64,000 bases of DNA from Sodalis ligni (GTDB lineage Bacteria; Pseudomonadota; Gammaproteobacteria; Enterobacterales; Enterobacteriaceae): the NCBI RefSeq assembly GCF_016865525.2, contig NZ_CP075169.1, forward strand, positions 3,844,337 to 3,908,336. The letters run 5' to 3'. The first letter of the stretch is position 1; the number at the start of each line of letters is the position of its first letter. Position numbers and translations under genes: made by a program. Under the pieces are notes generated by a model. That model saw only the letters and a list, made by a program, of their open reading frames with translations, searched no databases and was not told where the DNA came from. Positions 9,609 through 18,179 of this stretch are shown here, piece after piece.

Positions 9609-10382
9609 CTACCCCAGCCGGCCAGGGGATAGCCGCTCCGCCAGCGCCTGCTCCAGCAAGGGCGCGGCGGCGGCGGCGCCATGCATGCCGATGGCGCTGA
9701 CAATCTCCAGCACTTCGAGGATCTCCTGCGCGCTGGCGCCGTAGCCGATGGCATTGCGCATATGCAGCTTTAATCCCTGAACATACAGGTGGGTGGCGGA
9801 AGCGTCAAAGGCGCAGTAAATCAGCTCTTTCACCTTGGGACTCAGTACGCCGCTGCGCCAGGGGACCGAGGAAAACGCCACGTAGGCGTCAAACAATTCC
9901 GGATCCAGCTCCAGCATGCCGTCCCAAAAGGCGTGCCAGTAGCCGCGGTTTTCAATAAAACGCTGCTTCAGGGTTTCCTGGCGGGCATCAAGGGGGGATG
10001 AACCGCTGCGCAGCCCTTCCTCCTCCAGGACTTCCATCAGCAGCGGGACACCAATATTGGCGGCGTGGATGCCCAGGGTGGCGGTGAGTTCCAGCACTTC
10101 CATCAGTTCCTCGCGGGTAGCGCCGTAGCTCAATGCCAGGCGCAGGTAGCGCCCCACCCCCGGCAGATAAAGATGGGTGGCCGCCGCGCTGGCGCTGAGG
10201 GCGATAAATGCCTTGGTCTTGTTATCCAGATGATTTTTTTGCCAGGGCACCGCGGCCAATTGCCGGCAGGCGTCATAAAAACCCGCATCCAGGCGGCGGA
10301 TGCTTTCCCATTGCGCCCCCCACTCCCCCTGCGAGGAAACACCGGTTTCATCGATGGGTAAAAAAGTTTCATTTAAGCTCAT
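9609..10382 (-). CDS. Two-domain carboxymuconolactone decarboxylase-like protein
   Basis: 257 residues containing two copies of the CMD helical repeat: residues ~55-115 (TKAFIALSASAAATHLYLPG then YGATREELMEVLEL) and ~180-245 (VKELIYCAFDASATHLYVQG then YGASAQEILEVLEI). The AhpD-type CxxC peroxidase motif is absent, so it is not a thiol peroxidase. True decarboxylases of the PcaC type are single-domain, and the reaction here is unknown. Its ATG overlaps the stop of the cupin gene by 4 bases; in other bacteria cupin and CMD domains are often paired or fused, so the two products probably work on one substrate. Confidence 0.85.
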   Translation of the reverse strand: MSLNETFLPIDETGVSSQGEWGAQWESIRRLDAGFYDACRQLAAVPWQKNHLDNKTKAFIALSASAAATHLYLPGVGRYLRLALSYGATREELMEVLELTATLGIHAANIGVPLLMEVLEEEGLRSGSSPLDARQETLKQRFIENRGYWHAFWDGMLELDPELFDAYVAFSSVPWRSGVLSPKVKELIYCAFDASATHLYVQGLKLHMRNAIGYGASAQEILEVLEIVSAIGMHGAAAAAPLLEQALAERLSPGRLG

Positions 10383-10777
10383 GATTTACGCTCCGTGCGG
10401 TCCAGATAGTCTTGCTGCGCTACTTCCTCTTGCCACCGGGTCTTGCCGAGGGAAATGGCGGTATGCGCCAGGTAGCTGTCGCGGGCGGCGCCGTGCCAGT
10501 GGCGCTCATCGGCGGGAATCCATACCACATCGCCCTGGCGGATTTTTTGCGCGTCCCGGCCGTCGACGCAAATCCAGCCGCAGCCCGACGTGACCTGCAA
10601 TATCTGGCCCTGCTCATGGGTATGCCAGTAGGTGCGCGCCCCCGGCGAGAAAAACACGTTGGCGATGGTGATATTGTCCGTGGCGGGCATCACCGGATCC
10701 GCCCACACCACGCCGCTGAAGCTGGCGGTGCGTTGTTCCGACGCCGCATCCGCCGCCCTGCCGTAAAAAATCTTCAT
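10379..10777 (-). CDS. Small cupin protein (hydroxynitrile lyase-like fold)
   Basis: 132 residues, a single cupin barrel. Metal ligands are visible in ARTYWHTHEQGQ (H-T-H plus Gln) and the second cupin motif GDVVWIPADERHWHGAA. The pattern WHTH..GQ.L.VT.GCGW and HWHGA is that of the manganese cupins that include bacterial (R)-mandelonitrile lyases (GtHNL type), although most relatives are of unknown function. It overlaps the genes on both sides by 4 bases, so it is tightly co-translated with a beta-hydroxyacid dehydrogenase and a CMD protein. Confidence 0.85.
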   Translation of the reverse strand: MKIFYGRAADAASEQRTASFSGVVWADPVMPATDNITIANVFFSPGARTYWHTHEQGQILQVTSGCGWICVDGRDAQKIRQGDVVWIPADERHWHGAARDSYLAHTAISLGKTRWQEEVAQQDYLDRTERKS

Positions 10778-11697
10778 TTCTGTCCTCCCTCAGGTGTTGA
10801 ACCGGCATCATAAAGCCTGACGCCGCCGGAAATATCGCCGATGGCGTCCACCACGCGATTGCTGATCTTATCGCCGTAGCCCAGGGCGCCGGCCAATCCG
10901 AAGCTGGCCAGCGGACCCGCCGCGTTCAGCGACGCCACCCCCAGTTCATGGGTCAGGTCGGTGTAAAGCACCACATCTTTGATCATCAGCCGGGACGTAA
11001 GGCCGCCTTCCAGATAATCGCCGTCGACAATTTTCGGAAAACGGTTCAGGGTGGCGAAATTAACGCCGCTGCTACTGTTAAGCACCTCCAGCAGCGAATG
11101 CAAATCCAGACCGGCCTTTTTCGCCGCCACCATCACCTCCGCGGTGGCGGCGAGACTGACGGCGTTAAGGAAATTATTCAGCAGCTTAGCGGTATGCCCC
11201 GCGCCGCTGTCCCCCATGTTGACCACCTTGGCGGCGAAGGGACGGAACACCCATTGCACCGCCTCGATGGCGGCGGCGTCTCCTCCCACCATCAGCGTCA
11301 GCGCGCCTTTTTCCGCCGCCGCCGCGCCGCCGGAAATACCGGCGTCGATATAGGCCACGCCCCGGGCCTTGAACAGGCCATGCAGCCGGCGGGTGGACGT
11401 GGCGGCGCTGGTGCTCAGATCAATCACCGTTTGCCCGGCGCGGCAGTGGTCCAGCAGTCCGTCCCGCCCTTCAGCCACCGCCTCCACCACCCGGCTGTCG
11501 GGCAATGACAGCAGCACCACGTCGCCATACTCCGCCACGTCGCGCAGCGATGCGGCGGCCTGGGCGCCCGCGGCGGCGGCCCGCTCCCGTTCGGTGTCAT
11601 AGCCCCGCACCGCGATGCCGGCCTCCACCAGACGCCGGGTCATGCGCCCGCCCATATTGCCTAAACCGATAAATCCCGCCCGATCGATATTCATCAT
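10774..11697 (-). CDS. Beta-hydroxyacid (HIBADH/GarR-type) dehydrogenase
   Basis: I choose the start at 11697 (MMNIDRAGFIGLGNMG), preceded by GAGGGTGAC; a longer upstream frame is low-complexity Arg/Gly and unlikely. The product is 307 residues. The Rossmann motif GFIGLGNMGGRM is at residues ~8-19. The substrate motif DAGISGGAAAAEKG follows at ~125-138, and the catalytic lysine region GAGHTAKLLNNFLN at ~175-188, as in 3-hydroxyisobutyrate/tartronate semialdehyde reductases. It would oxidise or reduce a beta-hydroxyacid with NAD(P). A second family member is encoded at 15147-16034 in the same cluster, so two related steps or substrates are likely. Confidence 0.88.
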   Translation of the reverse strand: MMNIDRAGFIGLGNMGGRMTRRLVEAGIAVRGYDTERERAAAAGAQAAASLRDVAEYGDVVLLSLPDSRVVEAVAEGRDGLLDHCRAGQTVIDLSTSAATSTRRLHGLFKARGVAYIDAGISGGAAAAEKGALTLMVGGDAAAIEAVQWVFRPFAAKVVNMGDSGAGHTAKLLNNFLNAVSLAATAEVMVAAKKAGLDLHSLLEVLNSSSGVNFATLNRFPKIVDGDYLEGGLTSRLMIKDVVLYTDLTHELGVASLNAAGPLASFGLAGALGYGDKISNRVVDAIGDISGGVRLYDAGSTPEGGQK

Positions 11698-11777
11698 GTC
11701 ACCCTCTTTATAGGCATCCGATAGTGCCGGTCCCCGCCGGCGGTGAAAGTCTCCGCCTTGCGCCGGGCCGATCCCCC

Positions 11778-13124
11778 TCAGGAAAAGTCCACGTCTTTGG
11801 TTTCCGGACCCATGGCGGCGCCGACGGTGCCGATAATTCCCCCCAGGGCCAGCAGAGCCACCGCGGTAAGGGCCAACGGCATCACCGCGCTGAGCCAATC
11901 CATATAGAAGGCGTAGAACGAGGGAATAATCACCGACAGGCTGAAGCCCACGCCGAAGCCGGTGGCGCGCACATCGGTGACGAAGCGTTCATTGATGTAG
12001 GTGACGATCACGCCCCAGGGAGAGGTTACCAATACCGCCAGCAGGCATACCAAGGCGACGGTGACCGGCACCGGCATACCCTGCCGGGTGCTCAGGATAT
12101 ACAGCAGCGCCGAGCCCACTACCGCTATCAGCGGACCGACAATCAAAAAGAACAGCCGGCGGCCGATTTTTTGCCCCAGCATGCCGGAACCGATGTACGT
12201 GAAAAACAACACGAAATAGGTCAGCATCAGGGTAGCGGTCATTTCTATGCCATTGAAATGCAGTGTTTTCACCAAGAGGCCGGTGGGCAGGAAAATCGTG
12301 ATGATATTCTGGGTCAGCCAGAAGCCGGTCATCATTAACAACACCTGCAGCAGATTGCGCCCGCTTTTGCCGTGCAGCAGATCGGTCAGGGCCAGTTTCT
12401 CCTTTTTCTCGCCGCTTTCGCTTTGCCAGATTTCCGATTCGGACACTTTATAGGTGTAATAAAGCACCAGCACCCCCGCCAGCAGCGCGCCTATCACGAA
12501 CGGTATGCGCCAGCCCCACTGCGCGAAGGGCGAGTGCAGACCGTGCAGGGGAGAGAACATCAACACCAGCCAGGTGATGAGATTGATGCTGACATAGGCG
12601 GCGGGGAAGCCGCTGATAATCAGGCCGCCGACAAATCCGCGCTGGGATTTCTTTGAATACTCGATGGCCAGCGGCATGGCGCCGGTATAGCCGCCGCCGA
12701 GGAATATTCCGTCCACAAACCGCAAAATCACCAGCAGCACATAAGAGGTCACTCCCAGGCTTTCATAGCCGGGCAATAACGCAATCAGCAAGGTCACCAC
12801 GCCGAAACCCGACACCGAGTAGATGGAGGCTTTGCGGCGGCCGATGCGATCGGCCACGATGCCGAACAGCAGCGCGCCGATGGGCCGGCCCAGCAGTGTG
12901 GTAATAAAGACCAGCGATGCCAGGATGGTTTCCAGGCCGGGCGAAAGCTGCGGCGGCTGGAAGTAGAACAGCACCGGCGACAGCGCCACCACCGGCAGGT
13001 AGATATCAAACATATCGATGTATTCGGAAAAGAAGGCGCCTTTGATGGCGTTCTTCCTTTTTACTTCTATGGATTGGTCGCTTTCTTTCGCCGAGGCGAT
13101 GTTATAGTCGCTTAACGTTTCCAT
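11778..13124 (-). CDS. MFS transporter, metabolite:H+ symporter type
   Basis: 448 residues with twelve predicted membrane helices and the MFS loop motif GIVADRIGRRKAS after helix 2. The N-terminal segment KGAFFSEYIDMFDIYLPVVA resembles the acidic helix 1 of metabolite:H+ symporters for carboxylates. It lies inside the leftward catabolic cluster, between a CMD gene and a hydroxyacid dehydrogenase gene, so it probably imports the pathway substrate. The start METLSDYN is the first in frame and is accepted by default. Confidence 0.85.
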   Translation of the reverse strand: METLSDYNIASAKESDQSIEVKRKNAIKGAFFSEYIDMFDIYLPVVALSPVLFYFQPPQLSPGLETILASLVFITTLLGRPIGALLFGIVADRIGRRKASIYSVSGFGVVTLLIALLPGYESLGVTSYVLLVILRFVDGIFLGGGYTGAMPLAIEYSKKSQRGFVGGLIISGFPAAYVSINLITWLVLMFSPLHGLHSPFAQWGWRIPFVIGALLAGVLVLYYTYKVSESEIWQSESGEKKEKLALTDLLHGKSGRNLLQVLLMMTGFWLTQNIITIFLPTGLLVKTLHFNGIEMTATLMLTYFVLFFTYIGSGMLGQKIGRRLFFLIVGPLIAVVGSALLYILSTRQGMPVPVTVALVCLLAVLVTSPWGVIVTYINERFVTDVRATGFGVGFSLSVIIPSFYAFYMDWLSAVMPLALTAVALLALGGIIGTVGAAMGPETKDVDFS

Positions 13125-13241
13125 ATCCGTCTCCCATTATTCAAGCGCACCTCTTACGGATGCGTGGGGTTGCGATCCGCCGTACATCAGCCGCGGCGGG
13201 CAGGTAGGGAATACAGGGTCTACCGTGGAGCAGGCGCGCCG

Positions 13242-13636
13242 TCAGGCGCCGCCGGTTTCATCCTCGTAGGCTTTGATGGCCGCGCTGGCCACCCGGAACG
13301 CGGCCAGCGCCAGCGGCGCGCCGCAGTAGACCGCGGTCTGGATCAGCACCGCGCGGATCTCCTCGCGGGTCACGCCGTTTTCAAGGCGCCTTTGATATGC
13401 ACCGACAATTCGTGATGCTGGCTCATGGCGGTCAGGATGCCGATATTCAGCATGCTGCGGATTTTGAAGGTCAGCGTCGGATCGCCCCAGACTTCGCCCC
13501 AGCAATACTCCGTCACCAGCTTTTGTATCGGGCGATTGAAATCATCGGCGGCGGCCCAGGATTTTTCCACATGGGCGGCGCCCAGCACTTCCTTACGATT
13601 TGCGAAACCACGCTCAAAACGCTCTTCGAATTCCAT
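13242..13636 (-). pseudogene. Carboxymuconolactone decarboxylase-type protein (PcaC-like), frame broken
   Basis: The first frame (from 13636, MEFEERFERGFANRKEVLGA) runs to ...HIKGALKTA and stops; another frame continues with ENGVTREEIRAVLIQTAVYC and ends at 13242. Adding one G near 13382 joins ...HIKGALENGVTREEI and gives 131 residues, the normal length of 4-carboxymuconolactone decarboxylase-type proteins. The family motif (WGDPTLTFKIRSMLNIGILT, then HIKGALENGVTREEI) is then complete. Members act on beta-keto or lactone intermediates of aromatic degradation, but many are uncharacterised. It lies between the MFS and aldehyde dehydrogenase genes. Confidence 0.82.
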
Positions 13637-13677
13637 GGTGACTCCTCAGGCTATGGCAGCGAACAGAAATCGTATGA

Positions 13678-13688
13678 TTGTATGACAG
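13678..13688. promoter_or_regulatory. Candidate FCD operator inside the cluster
   Basis: TTGTATGACAG lies within TGATTGTATGAC (13675-13686). The same 12-mer occurs, reversed, at 17540-17551 upstream of the first gene of the cluster. It fits TNGTNNNACNA except for the last base. It sits in the gap between the aldehyde dehydrogenase gene and the CMD gene and could mark an internal promoter. Confidence 0.4.
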
Positions 13689-13720
13689 CAGTTTCAGGCA
13701 AAAAAAAATATGCCTGCCCG

Positions 13721-15150
13721 TTAATCCTCACCGTAACCGACGAGGGATTTTATCTCCAAATACTCCCGCAGGCCGGCCTCGCCCCATTCACGGCCGTTGC
13801 CCGAGCGCTTGTAGCCGCCGAACGGCGCCAGGAAGTCCGCCGGCGGATAATTGATATGGACGCCGCCGGCCTTGAGCTTACGGGCCACCCGCCGCGCCCG
13901 CTGCCTGTCGCCGGACTGGACATAGGCCGCCAGGCCGTAATCGGTGCCGTTGGCGATGTCGATGGCCTGTGCCTCCGATTCATATCCCATGATGGACAGT
14001 ACCGGGCCGAAGATCTCTTCGCGGGCAATGGTCATCTGCGGCGTCACATGGCTGAACACCGTCGGTTTGACATAATAACCCCGCTCGAAACCCTCGGGCC
14101 GTCCGGTACCGCCGGTCACCAGGCGGGCGCCCTCATCGATGCCGGCTTGAATCAAGGCCTGCACCCGATTGAACTGATTGCGGTTCACCAGCGGTCCGAG
14201 CTGGGTGGCGGGAGAATCCGTCGGTCCCAGGCGAAAAGCCTGCGCCGCGGCCTTGGCGATGTCCGCTGCCTCCTCCATCATGGCATGCGGCACCAGCATG
14301 CGGGTGGGAATGGAGCAGGATTGACCGGAATTGGTAAAACAGGCGGCCACGCCGCGGCTGACCGCTTCCGGCAGATTAACGTCGTCCAGCAGGATATTGG
14401 CCGATTTGCCCCCCAACTCCTGCGCGACCCGTTTAACGGTGTCGGCGGCCATCTTCGCCACCTCGATTCCCGCCCGGGTGGAGCCGGTGAACGACACCAT
14501 ATCGACGCCGGGATGGCGGGCCAGGGCCGCGCCGACGGTGGGACCGTCGCCGTTGACCAGATTAAACACCCCGGCCGGAACCCCCGCTTCATCCAGCACC
14601 TCGGCGAACAGCAGCGCGCTGAGGGGGGAATATTCGCTGGGCTTGATGACCATGGCGCAGCCGGCGGCCAGGGCCGGGGCGATTTTCACCACAATCTGAT
14701 TGATAGGCCAGTTCCAGGGGGTGATAAGGGCGCAGACCCCACCGGTTCCAGCCGCAGCCGGGTCGTCCCCCGCTGCTCCTCAAAGGCGAAACCGTCCAGC
14801 ACCTTGAGTATCGCCTCCAGATGCGCCACCCCTCGCACCGCCTGGCCGTCGCGGGCAAAGGTAATGGGGGAACCCATTTCCCGGCGCATCGTCTCGGCAA
14901 ATTCGTCGTAACGGCGGCGGTAGATTTGCAAAATTCTCCGCAACAGGGCGACACGCTCCGATACCGGGCTGTCGGCATAGGCGGGCAGCGCCTCTCGCGC
15001 CGCCGCCACCGCGCGATCCACATCGGCGCCGTTGCCCATGGCCAGCCGGGCAAACGTCCGTTCGGTGGCCGGATCGATCAAATCGAGTCCGGCGGCGGAC
15101 AGGGGCGTTACCCACTGTCCGCCGATATAAAACTGAGCGGCACGAGTCAT
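13721..15150 (-). pseudogene. Aldehyde dehydrogenase, frame broken
   Basis: NAD(P)-dependent aldehyde dehydrogenase. The N-terminal frame (15150, MTRAAQFYIGGQWVTP) loses register at ...RLEPVGSAPL. The frame that follows encodes the rest, including the catalytic Glu in VAQELGGKSANIL, the nucleophile Cys in FTNSGQSCSIPTR and the C-terminal FGGYKRSGNGREWG. One added base in the run at 14737-14740 restores EPVGVCALITPWNWPINQ and a 476-residue protein of standard length. It overlaps the next upstream dehydrogenase gene by 4 bases. In the pathway it would oxidise an aldehyde or semialdehyde to a carboxylate. Confidence 0.88.
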
Positions 15151-16034
15151 GGCATACTCCTGTTAATCAGCCGGTACATTTCGGTGTGATCGGCGCCGGG
15201 GGCGCCGCGCCGGGCCGCTTCGTCCCACAGCTGCGCGCAAACGGCGCCGAACCGCATGGGATAACCCAGGTCCCGCGCCAGCGCCCGGCCGATACGCAAA
15301 TCCTTGTTCATCAGCTGCAAGGCGAAACCGGAGTTGAAGGCGCCGCTTAACATATACTGCTTAACCTTGTTTTCCGAGGTGTTGCTTCGGCCGGTAGACG
15401 CATTAAGCACATCGGTCATCACGCCGGGTTCGATGCCGAACCCTTCGGCGATGTGCAAGGCCTCTACCGTCGCCAGCAGCCCGGCGGCGGACACATAGTT
15501 ATTGAGCGCCTTGGCGGCATGGCCGCTGCCCGCCGCGCCGATATGCAGCACGCTTTTACCCATTGCCTCCAGCAGCGGCCGGCAGAGGTTAAGCACCGCC
15601 TCCTCGCCGCCCGCCAGAATCGCCAGTTCACCCGCCACGGCTTTCTTCACGCCGCCGGAAACCGGCGCATCCAGATAATCCAGGCCCATCTCTTTTAGCT
15701 GGGCGCCGAGCCGGCGCGATCGCGCCGGTTCAGAAGAACTCATATCGATGACCACCGCCCCTTTGGGCAGCATCGACGCCAAGCCGGGGGACTTATCCCC
15801 CAGCAGGACGTTTTCCACGATGTCCGAATTGGGCAGCATGGTAATCAGCGCATCCAGACCCGCCGCGCGGGCGGCATCCAGCGGACCGGCGCCTAGCCGG
15901 TCCATTAACGTCTCCTGGCGCCGGCGGTCGGCGTCGCCAAGACAGAGTGCGAAGCCGGCGTCGGCCAGACACTGCGTCATGGGGGTTCCCATCATACCCA
16001 GCCCGCAAAAACCGATGTTGTGCAAATCACTCAT
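15147..16034 (-). CDS. Beta-hydroxyacid dehydrogenase (HIBADH family)
   Basis: 295 residues. The nucleotide-binding motif GFCGLGMMGTPM is at residues ~8-19, the substrate-binding motif DAPVSGGVKKAVAG at ~120-133 and the catalytic lysine motif GSGHAAKALNNYVSA at ~168-182. The family oxidises 3-hydroxyisobutyrate, tartronate semialdehyde, 2-(hydroxymethyl)glutarate and similar compounds. Compared with its paralogue at 10774 it is clearly a separate gene rather than a recent duplicate, because the two differ along most of their length. Its product overlaps the start of the aldehyde dehydrogenase, suggesting alcohol-to-aldehyde-to-acid oxidation in sequence. Confidence 0.88.
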   Translation of the reverse strand: MSDLHNIGFCGLGMMGTPMTQCLADAGFALCLGDADRRRQETLMDRLGAGPLDAARAAGLDALITMLPNSDIVENVLLGDKSPGLASMLPKGAVVIDMSSSEPARSRRLGAQLKEMGLDYLDAPVSGGVKKAVAGELAILAGGEEAVLNLCRPLLEAMGKSVLHIGAAGSGHAAKALNNYVSAAGLLATVEALHIAEGFGIEPGVMTDVLNASTGRSNTSENKVKQYMLSGAFNSGFALQLMNKDLRIGRALARDLGYPMRFGAVCAQLWDEAARRGAPGADHTEMYRLINRSMP

Positions 16035-16081
16035 CTGCAGTTATCCTTTTGAAGTCAGGGTTGCCGACCGCCCGCCCGCAT

Positions 16082-16408
16082 TCAGCTGCGGGGGGAGAAA
16101 TCCGTCGGCGTTAAAAAGCTGTTTTCAATACGGGCCACAATCGGCGTTTGCGCTTCGCTGGCGGCCCGCTTGGCCTGCCAATCCGCATCCGCCTGGAAAG
16201 CGGCCCAGCGCGTTTCCCGATCCGCCAGGCTTGCCCATTTCAGCATGTAGGTCAGCGACTGGTTGCTCTCGCCTACCAGGGTTGTCCAAAAACCGACGGG
16301 CTCAATGCCGTATTTTTCAAAAAAAGCCAGGGTGGTATCTCTGAAGCGGTCCTGCAGGGCCGGTAAACGTCCCGGTAAACAGTGATAGACCCGCAATTCA
16401 ACAATCAT
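16082..16408 (-). CDS. NIPSNAP-family protein
   Basis: 108 residues forming one ferredoxin-like alpha/beta barrel domain of the NIPSNAP family: IVELRVYHCLPGRLPALQDR at the start and ADRETRWAAFQADADWQAKR in the second half. Bacterial NIPSNAP proteins are small and mostly uncharacterised, but are found repeatedly in aromatic and lactone catabolic clusters. It lies between the MBL-fold hydrolase and a hydroxyacid dehydrogenase, in the same direction. Confidence 0.85.
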   Translation of the reverse strand: MIVELRVYHCLPGRLPALQDRFRDTTLAFFEKYGIEPVGFWTTLVGESNQSLTYMLKWASLADRETRWAAFQADADWQAKRAASEAQTPIVARIENSFLTPTDFSPRS

Positions 16409-16564
16409 GATTTCTCTCCGCTAGAATGTGTTGCCTTGTCCCCGAGGCCATCCCGGGGACGACGATGGTTCAGCCGGGGTCATACCCCGGATGCACTTTC
16501 GACCCCATTATGGCGCAATCATGACTCGGTCCGGCAGCTTTATCAGGCTTTCGCCCGCCGTTAT

Positions 16565-17368
16565 TCAACTTCCAGGGGAGAGATCCACCCGGACAATCCA
16601 TCCCGCCGTATCCCCGTCCATCGCCGGGTAGCGTTCCAATACCAGCGGATCGTGACCCGGTATCACATGTTCCGCCGATGCCGCCAATCGGTTTACCGTG
16701 GCATATCCTTCCAGCATATCGCCGATGTGATACACCACCGGATAGGGACGCTGCTGTTCGATATTGGCGAAAAAATGCGCCGCGTCCGACGCCAGCACCA
16801 CCCAGCCGCGTTCCGTATGCACCCGTACGATTTGCAATCCGTCCGAGTGGCCGCCGACCCGGTGCAGGGTCAGACCCGGCGCCAATTCGGCGTCGCCGTG
16901 ATGAAACCGCACCCGTCCGGCGAAAAGCTTGTCCACCATGGCCTTCACATCCTCCACCGCGAAGGGATGGCGCAGTTCGCCGTGGCACATGCAGCGGCCG
17001 GTGCAAAAGGCCATTTCCCGCTCCTGTACATGGAACAAGGCGCCGGGAAACAGCAGATGATTGCCCGCGTGGTCATAATGCATATGGGTAATGATGACAT
17101 CGGTTACCGTTTCGGTGTCTATCCCTACCCGGCGAACCCCTTCCCCCACCGGGTGGGTAATGGTGCGCCCCCGCCGATCGGCCATGGCGCCGTCAAAACC
17201 GGTATCAACGATATAGGTGTGGTCGCCGCCGATAATGGCCCAGACAAAATAGTCGATGGGCATCGGCCCGTCGTGCAGATCGCCGCCGATGAAATTTTCC
17301 CGGGCCAGACGATGGTGATGAGCATATTTAATAGCAAAAATACGGTAATCCTCAAGGGGCAAAGACAT
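16565..17368 (-). CDS. MBL-fold hydrolase, N-acyl homoserine lactonase-like
   Basis: 267 residues of the metallo-beta-lactamase fold. The zinc motif is THMHYDHAG (H-x-H-x-D-H), with further ligands in VGGHSDGLQ, ASDAAHFF and IPGHDP. Overall pattern and length match the AhlD/AttM-like lactonase family, which opens acyl-homoserine lactones or other gamma-lactones. In this context a catabolic lactonase is more likely than quorum quenching, because the gene leads a run of dehydrogenases and CMD proteins. It is the first gene of the leftward cluster, and the candidate FCD operator lies ~170 bases upstream. Confidence 0.85.
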   Translation of the reverse strand: MSLPLEDYRIFAIKYAHHHRLARENFIGGDLHDGPMPIDYFVWAIIGGDHTYIVDTGFDGAMADRRGRTITHPVGEGVRRVGIDTETVTDVIITHMHYDHAGNHLLFPGALFHVQEREMAFCTGRCMCHGELRHPFAVEDVKAMVDKLFAGRVRFHHGDAELAPGLTLHRVGGHSDGLQIVRVHTERGWVVLASDAAHFFANIEQQRPYPVVYHIGDMLEGYATVNRLAASAEHVIPGHDPLVLERYPAMDGDTAGWIVRVDLSPGS

Positions 17369-17537
17369 GGGCCATCTCCACTTTACTTATTGAATTCTCG
17401 CGATAAATACGTTCATTCACCGTTGCCGGCGTACTTGCTCCATTCGCCAACGCGGTTGCGAACCGGCGATGGGTAAACGTTATTGTCAGGTTAAAACTGG
17501 GTTACCAAAACGTTTTACATGAGATAAAACTATATTA

Positions 17538-17548
17538 TCGTCATACAA
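17538..17548. promoter_or_regulatory. Candidate FCD-regulator operator
   Basis: On the minus strand this reads TTGTATGACGA, a complete match to the FadR/FCD-type consensus TNGTNNNACNA. The surrounding 12-mer TGATTGTATGAC recurs at 13675-13686. Position about 170 bases upstream of the lactonase start suits control of the whole leftward cluster by the regulator at 8853-9524. Confidence 0.5.
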
Positions 17549-17727
17549 TCAGTCAAGAAGACAATGAGTGATGCAGTTCACAGATAATACAATCGGAAAA
17601 AATGGCGAGGCGGCAAAACCATTATTAAAAAATCGGCCTGGCTATCATAAAAACAAACGAAACAAGAGTCATGATGTAAAATAAATACCCGCTTCGCAAT
17701 TTTTCAACAGCGCAATAAATAAAAAAA

Positions 17728-17741
17728 TCGATTTAACTCAA
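17728..17741. promoter_or_regulatory. Weak FNR-like box upstream of pduA
   Basis: TCGATTTAACTCAA matches the FNR consensus TTGAT-N4-ATCAA at eight of ten positions. Anaerobic control would make sense because the main enzyme of the locus is an oxygen-sensitive glycyl-radical enzyme. One mismatch in each half makes this only suggestive. Confidence 0.25.
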
Positions 17742-17894
17742 ATACCTACTTTATTTCCATAGCAATAAAACACCGTTAATCGCAAGGCCGTATTTGCCAG
17801 AAAATTTAACAGGGCAATTATTTTATTTTTTTCTCCCTTACCCTACCCCAGTGAAATTAATCCCCTACCCATGATTTGCGCCAAGGAGAACAAC

Positions 17895-18179
17895 ATGCAA
17901 CAAGAAGCGTTAGGTATGGTAGAGACCAAAGGGTTGACCGCGGCCATTGAAGCGGCGGATGCCATGGTCAAATCTGCCAACGTGGTACTGATTGGCTACG
18001 AGAAAATCGGCTCCGGCCTGGTGACGGTATTCGTGCGCGGCGATGTGGGTGCGGTAAAGGCAGCCACTGATGCCGGCTGCGCCTCGGCCCGCCAGATTGG
18101 CGATGTCATCGCCACCCATGTCATCCCGCGTCCGCACTCCGACGTTGAAAATCTGCTGCCGAAAGGCCTTAAAGCATGA
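17895..18179 (+). CDS. pduA: Microcompartment hexameric shell protein PduA
   Basis: 94 residues from the ATG at 17895 (AAGGAG just upstream); an in-frame ATG 24 bases earlier has no site. Single BMC domain with the signature [19 protein letters not shown] and [20 protein letters not shown], almost the same as Salmonella PduA over its length. It forms hexamers that tile the shell facets, and the pore loop should pass the diol substrate. It overlaps pduB by 4 bases and opens the microcompartment operon. Compared with PduA, the segment [15 protein letters not shown] carries an added cysteine. Confidence 0.95.
   Translation: MQQEALGMVETKGLTAAIEAADAMVKSANVVLIGYEKIGSGLVTVFVRGDVGAVKAATDAGCASARQIGDVIATHVIPRPHSDVENLLPKGLKA

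Larger units (their letters stand above)
17369..17894. promoter_or_regulatory. Divergent AT-rich control region
   Basis: About 525 bases separate the leftward lactonase cluster from the rightward microcompartment locus, with no convincing gene. It is markedly AT-rich compared with both flanks. It holds the candidate FCD operator (17538-17548) nearer the left cluster and a weak FNR-like box (17728-17741) nearer pduA. The pduA ribosome site AAGGAG is at its right end. No clear sigma-70 boxes can be named with confidence. Confidence 0.6.

Noticed and set aside
13397..14911. 504-codon plus-strand frame
   Set aside because: It is an antisense shadow of the aldehyde dehydrogenase and CMD genes, rich in Gly, Arg and His, with no start signal.
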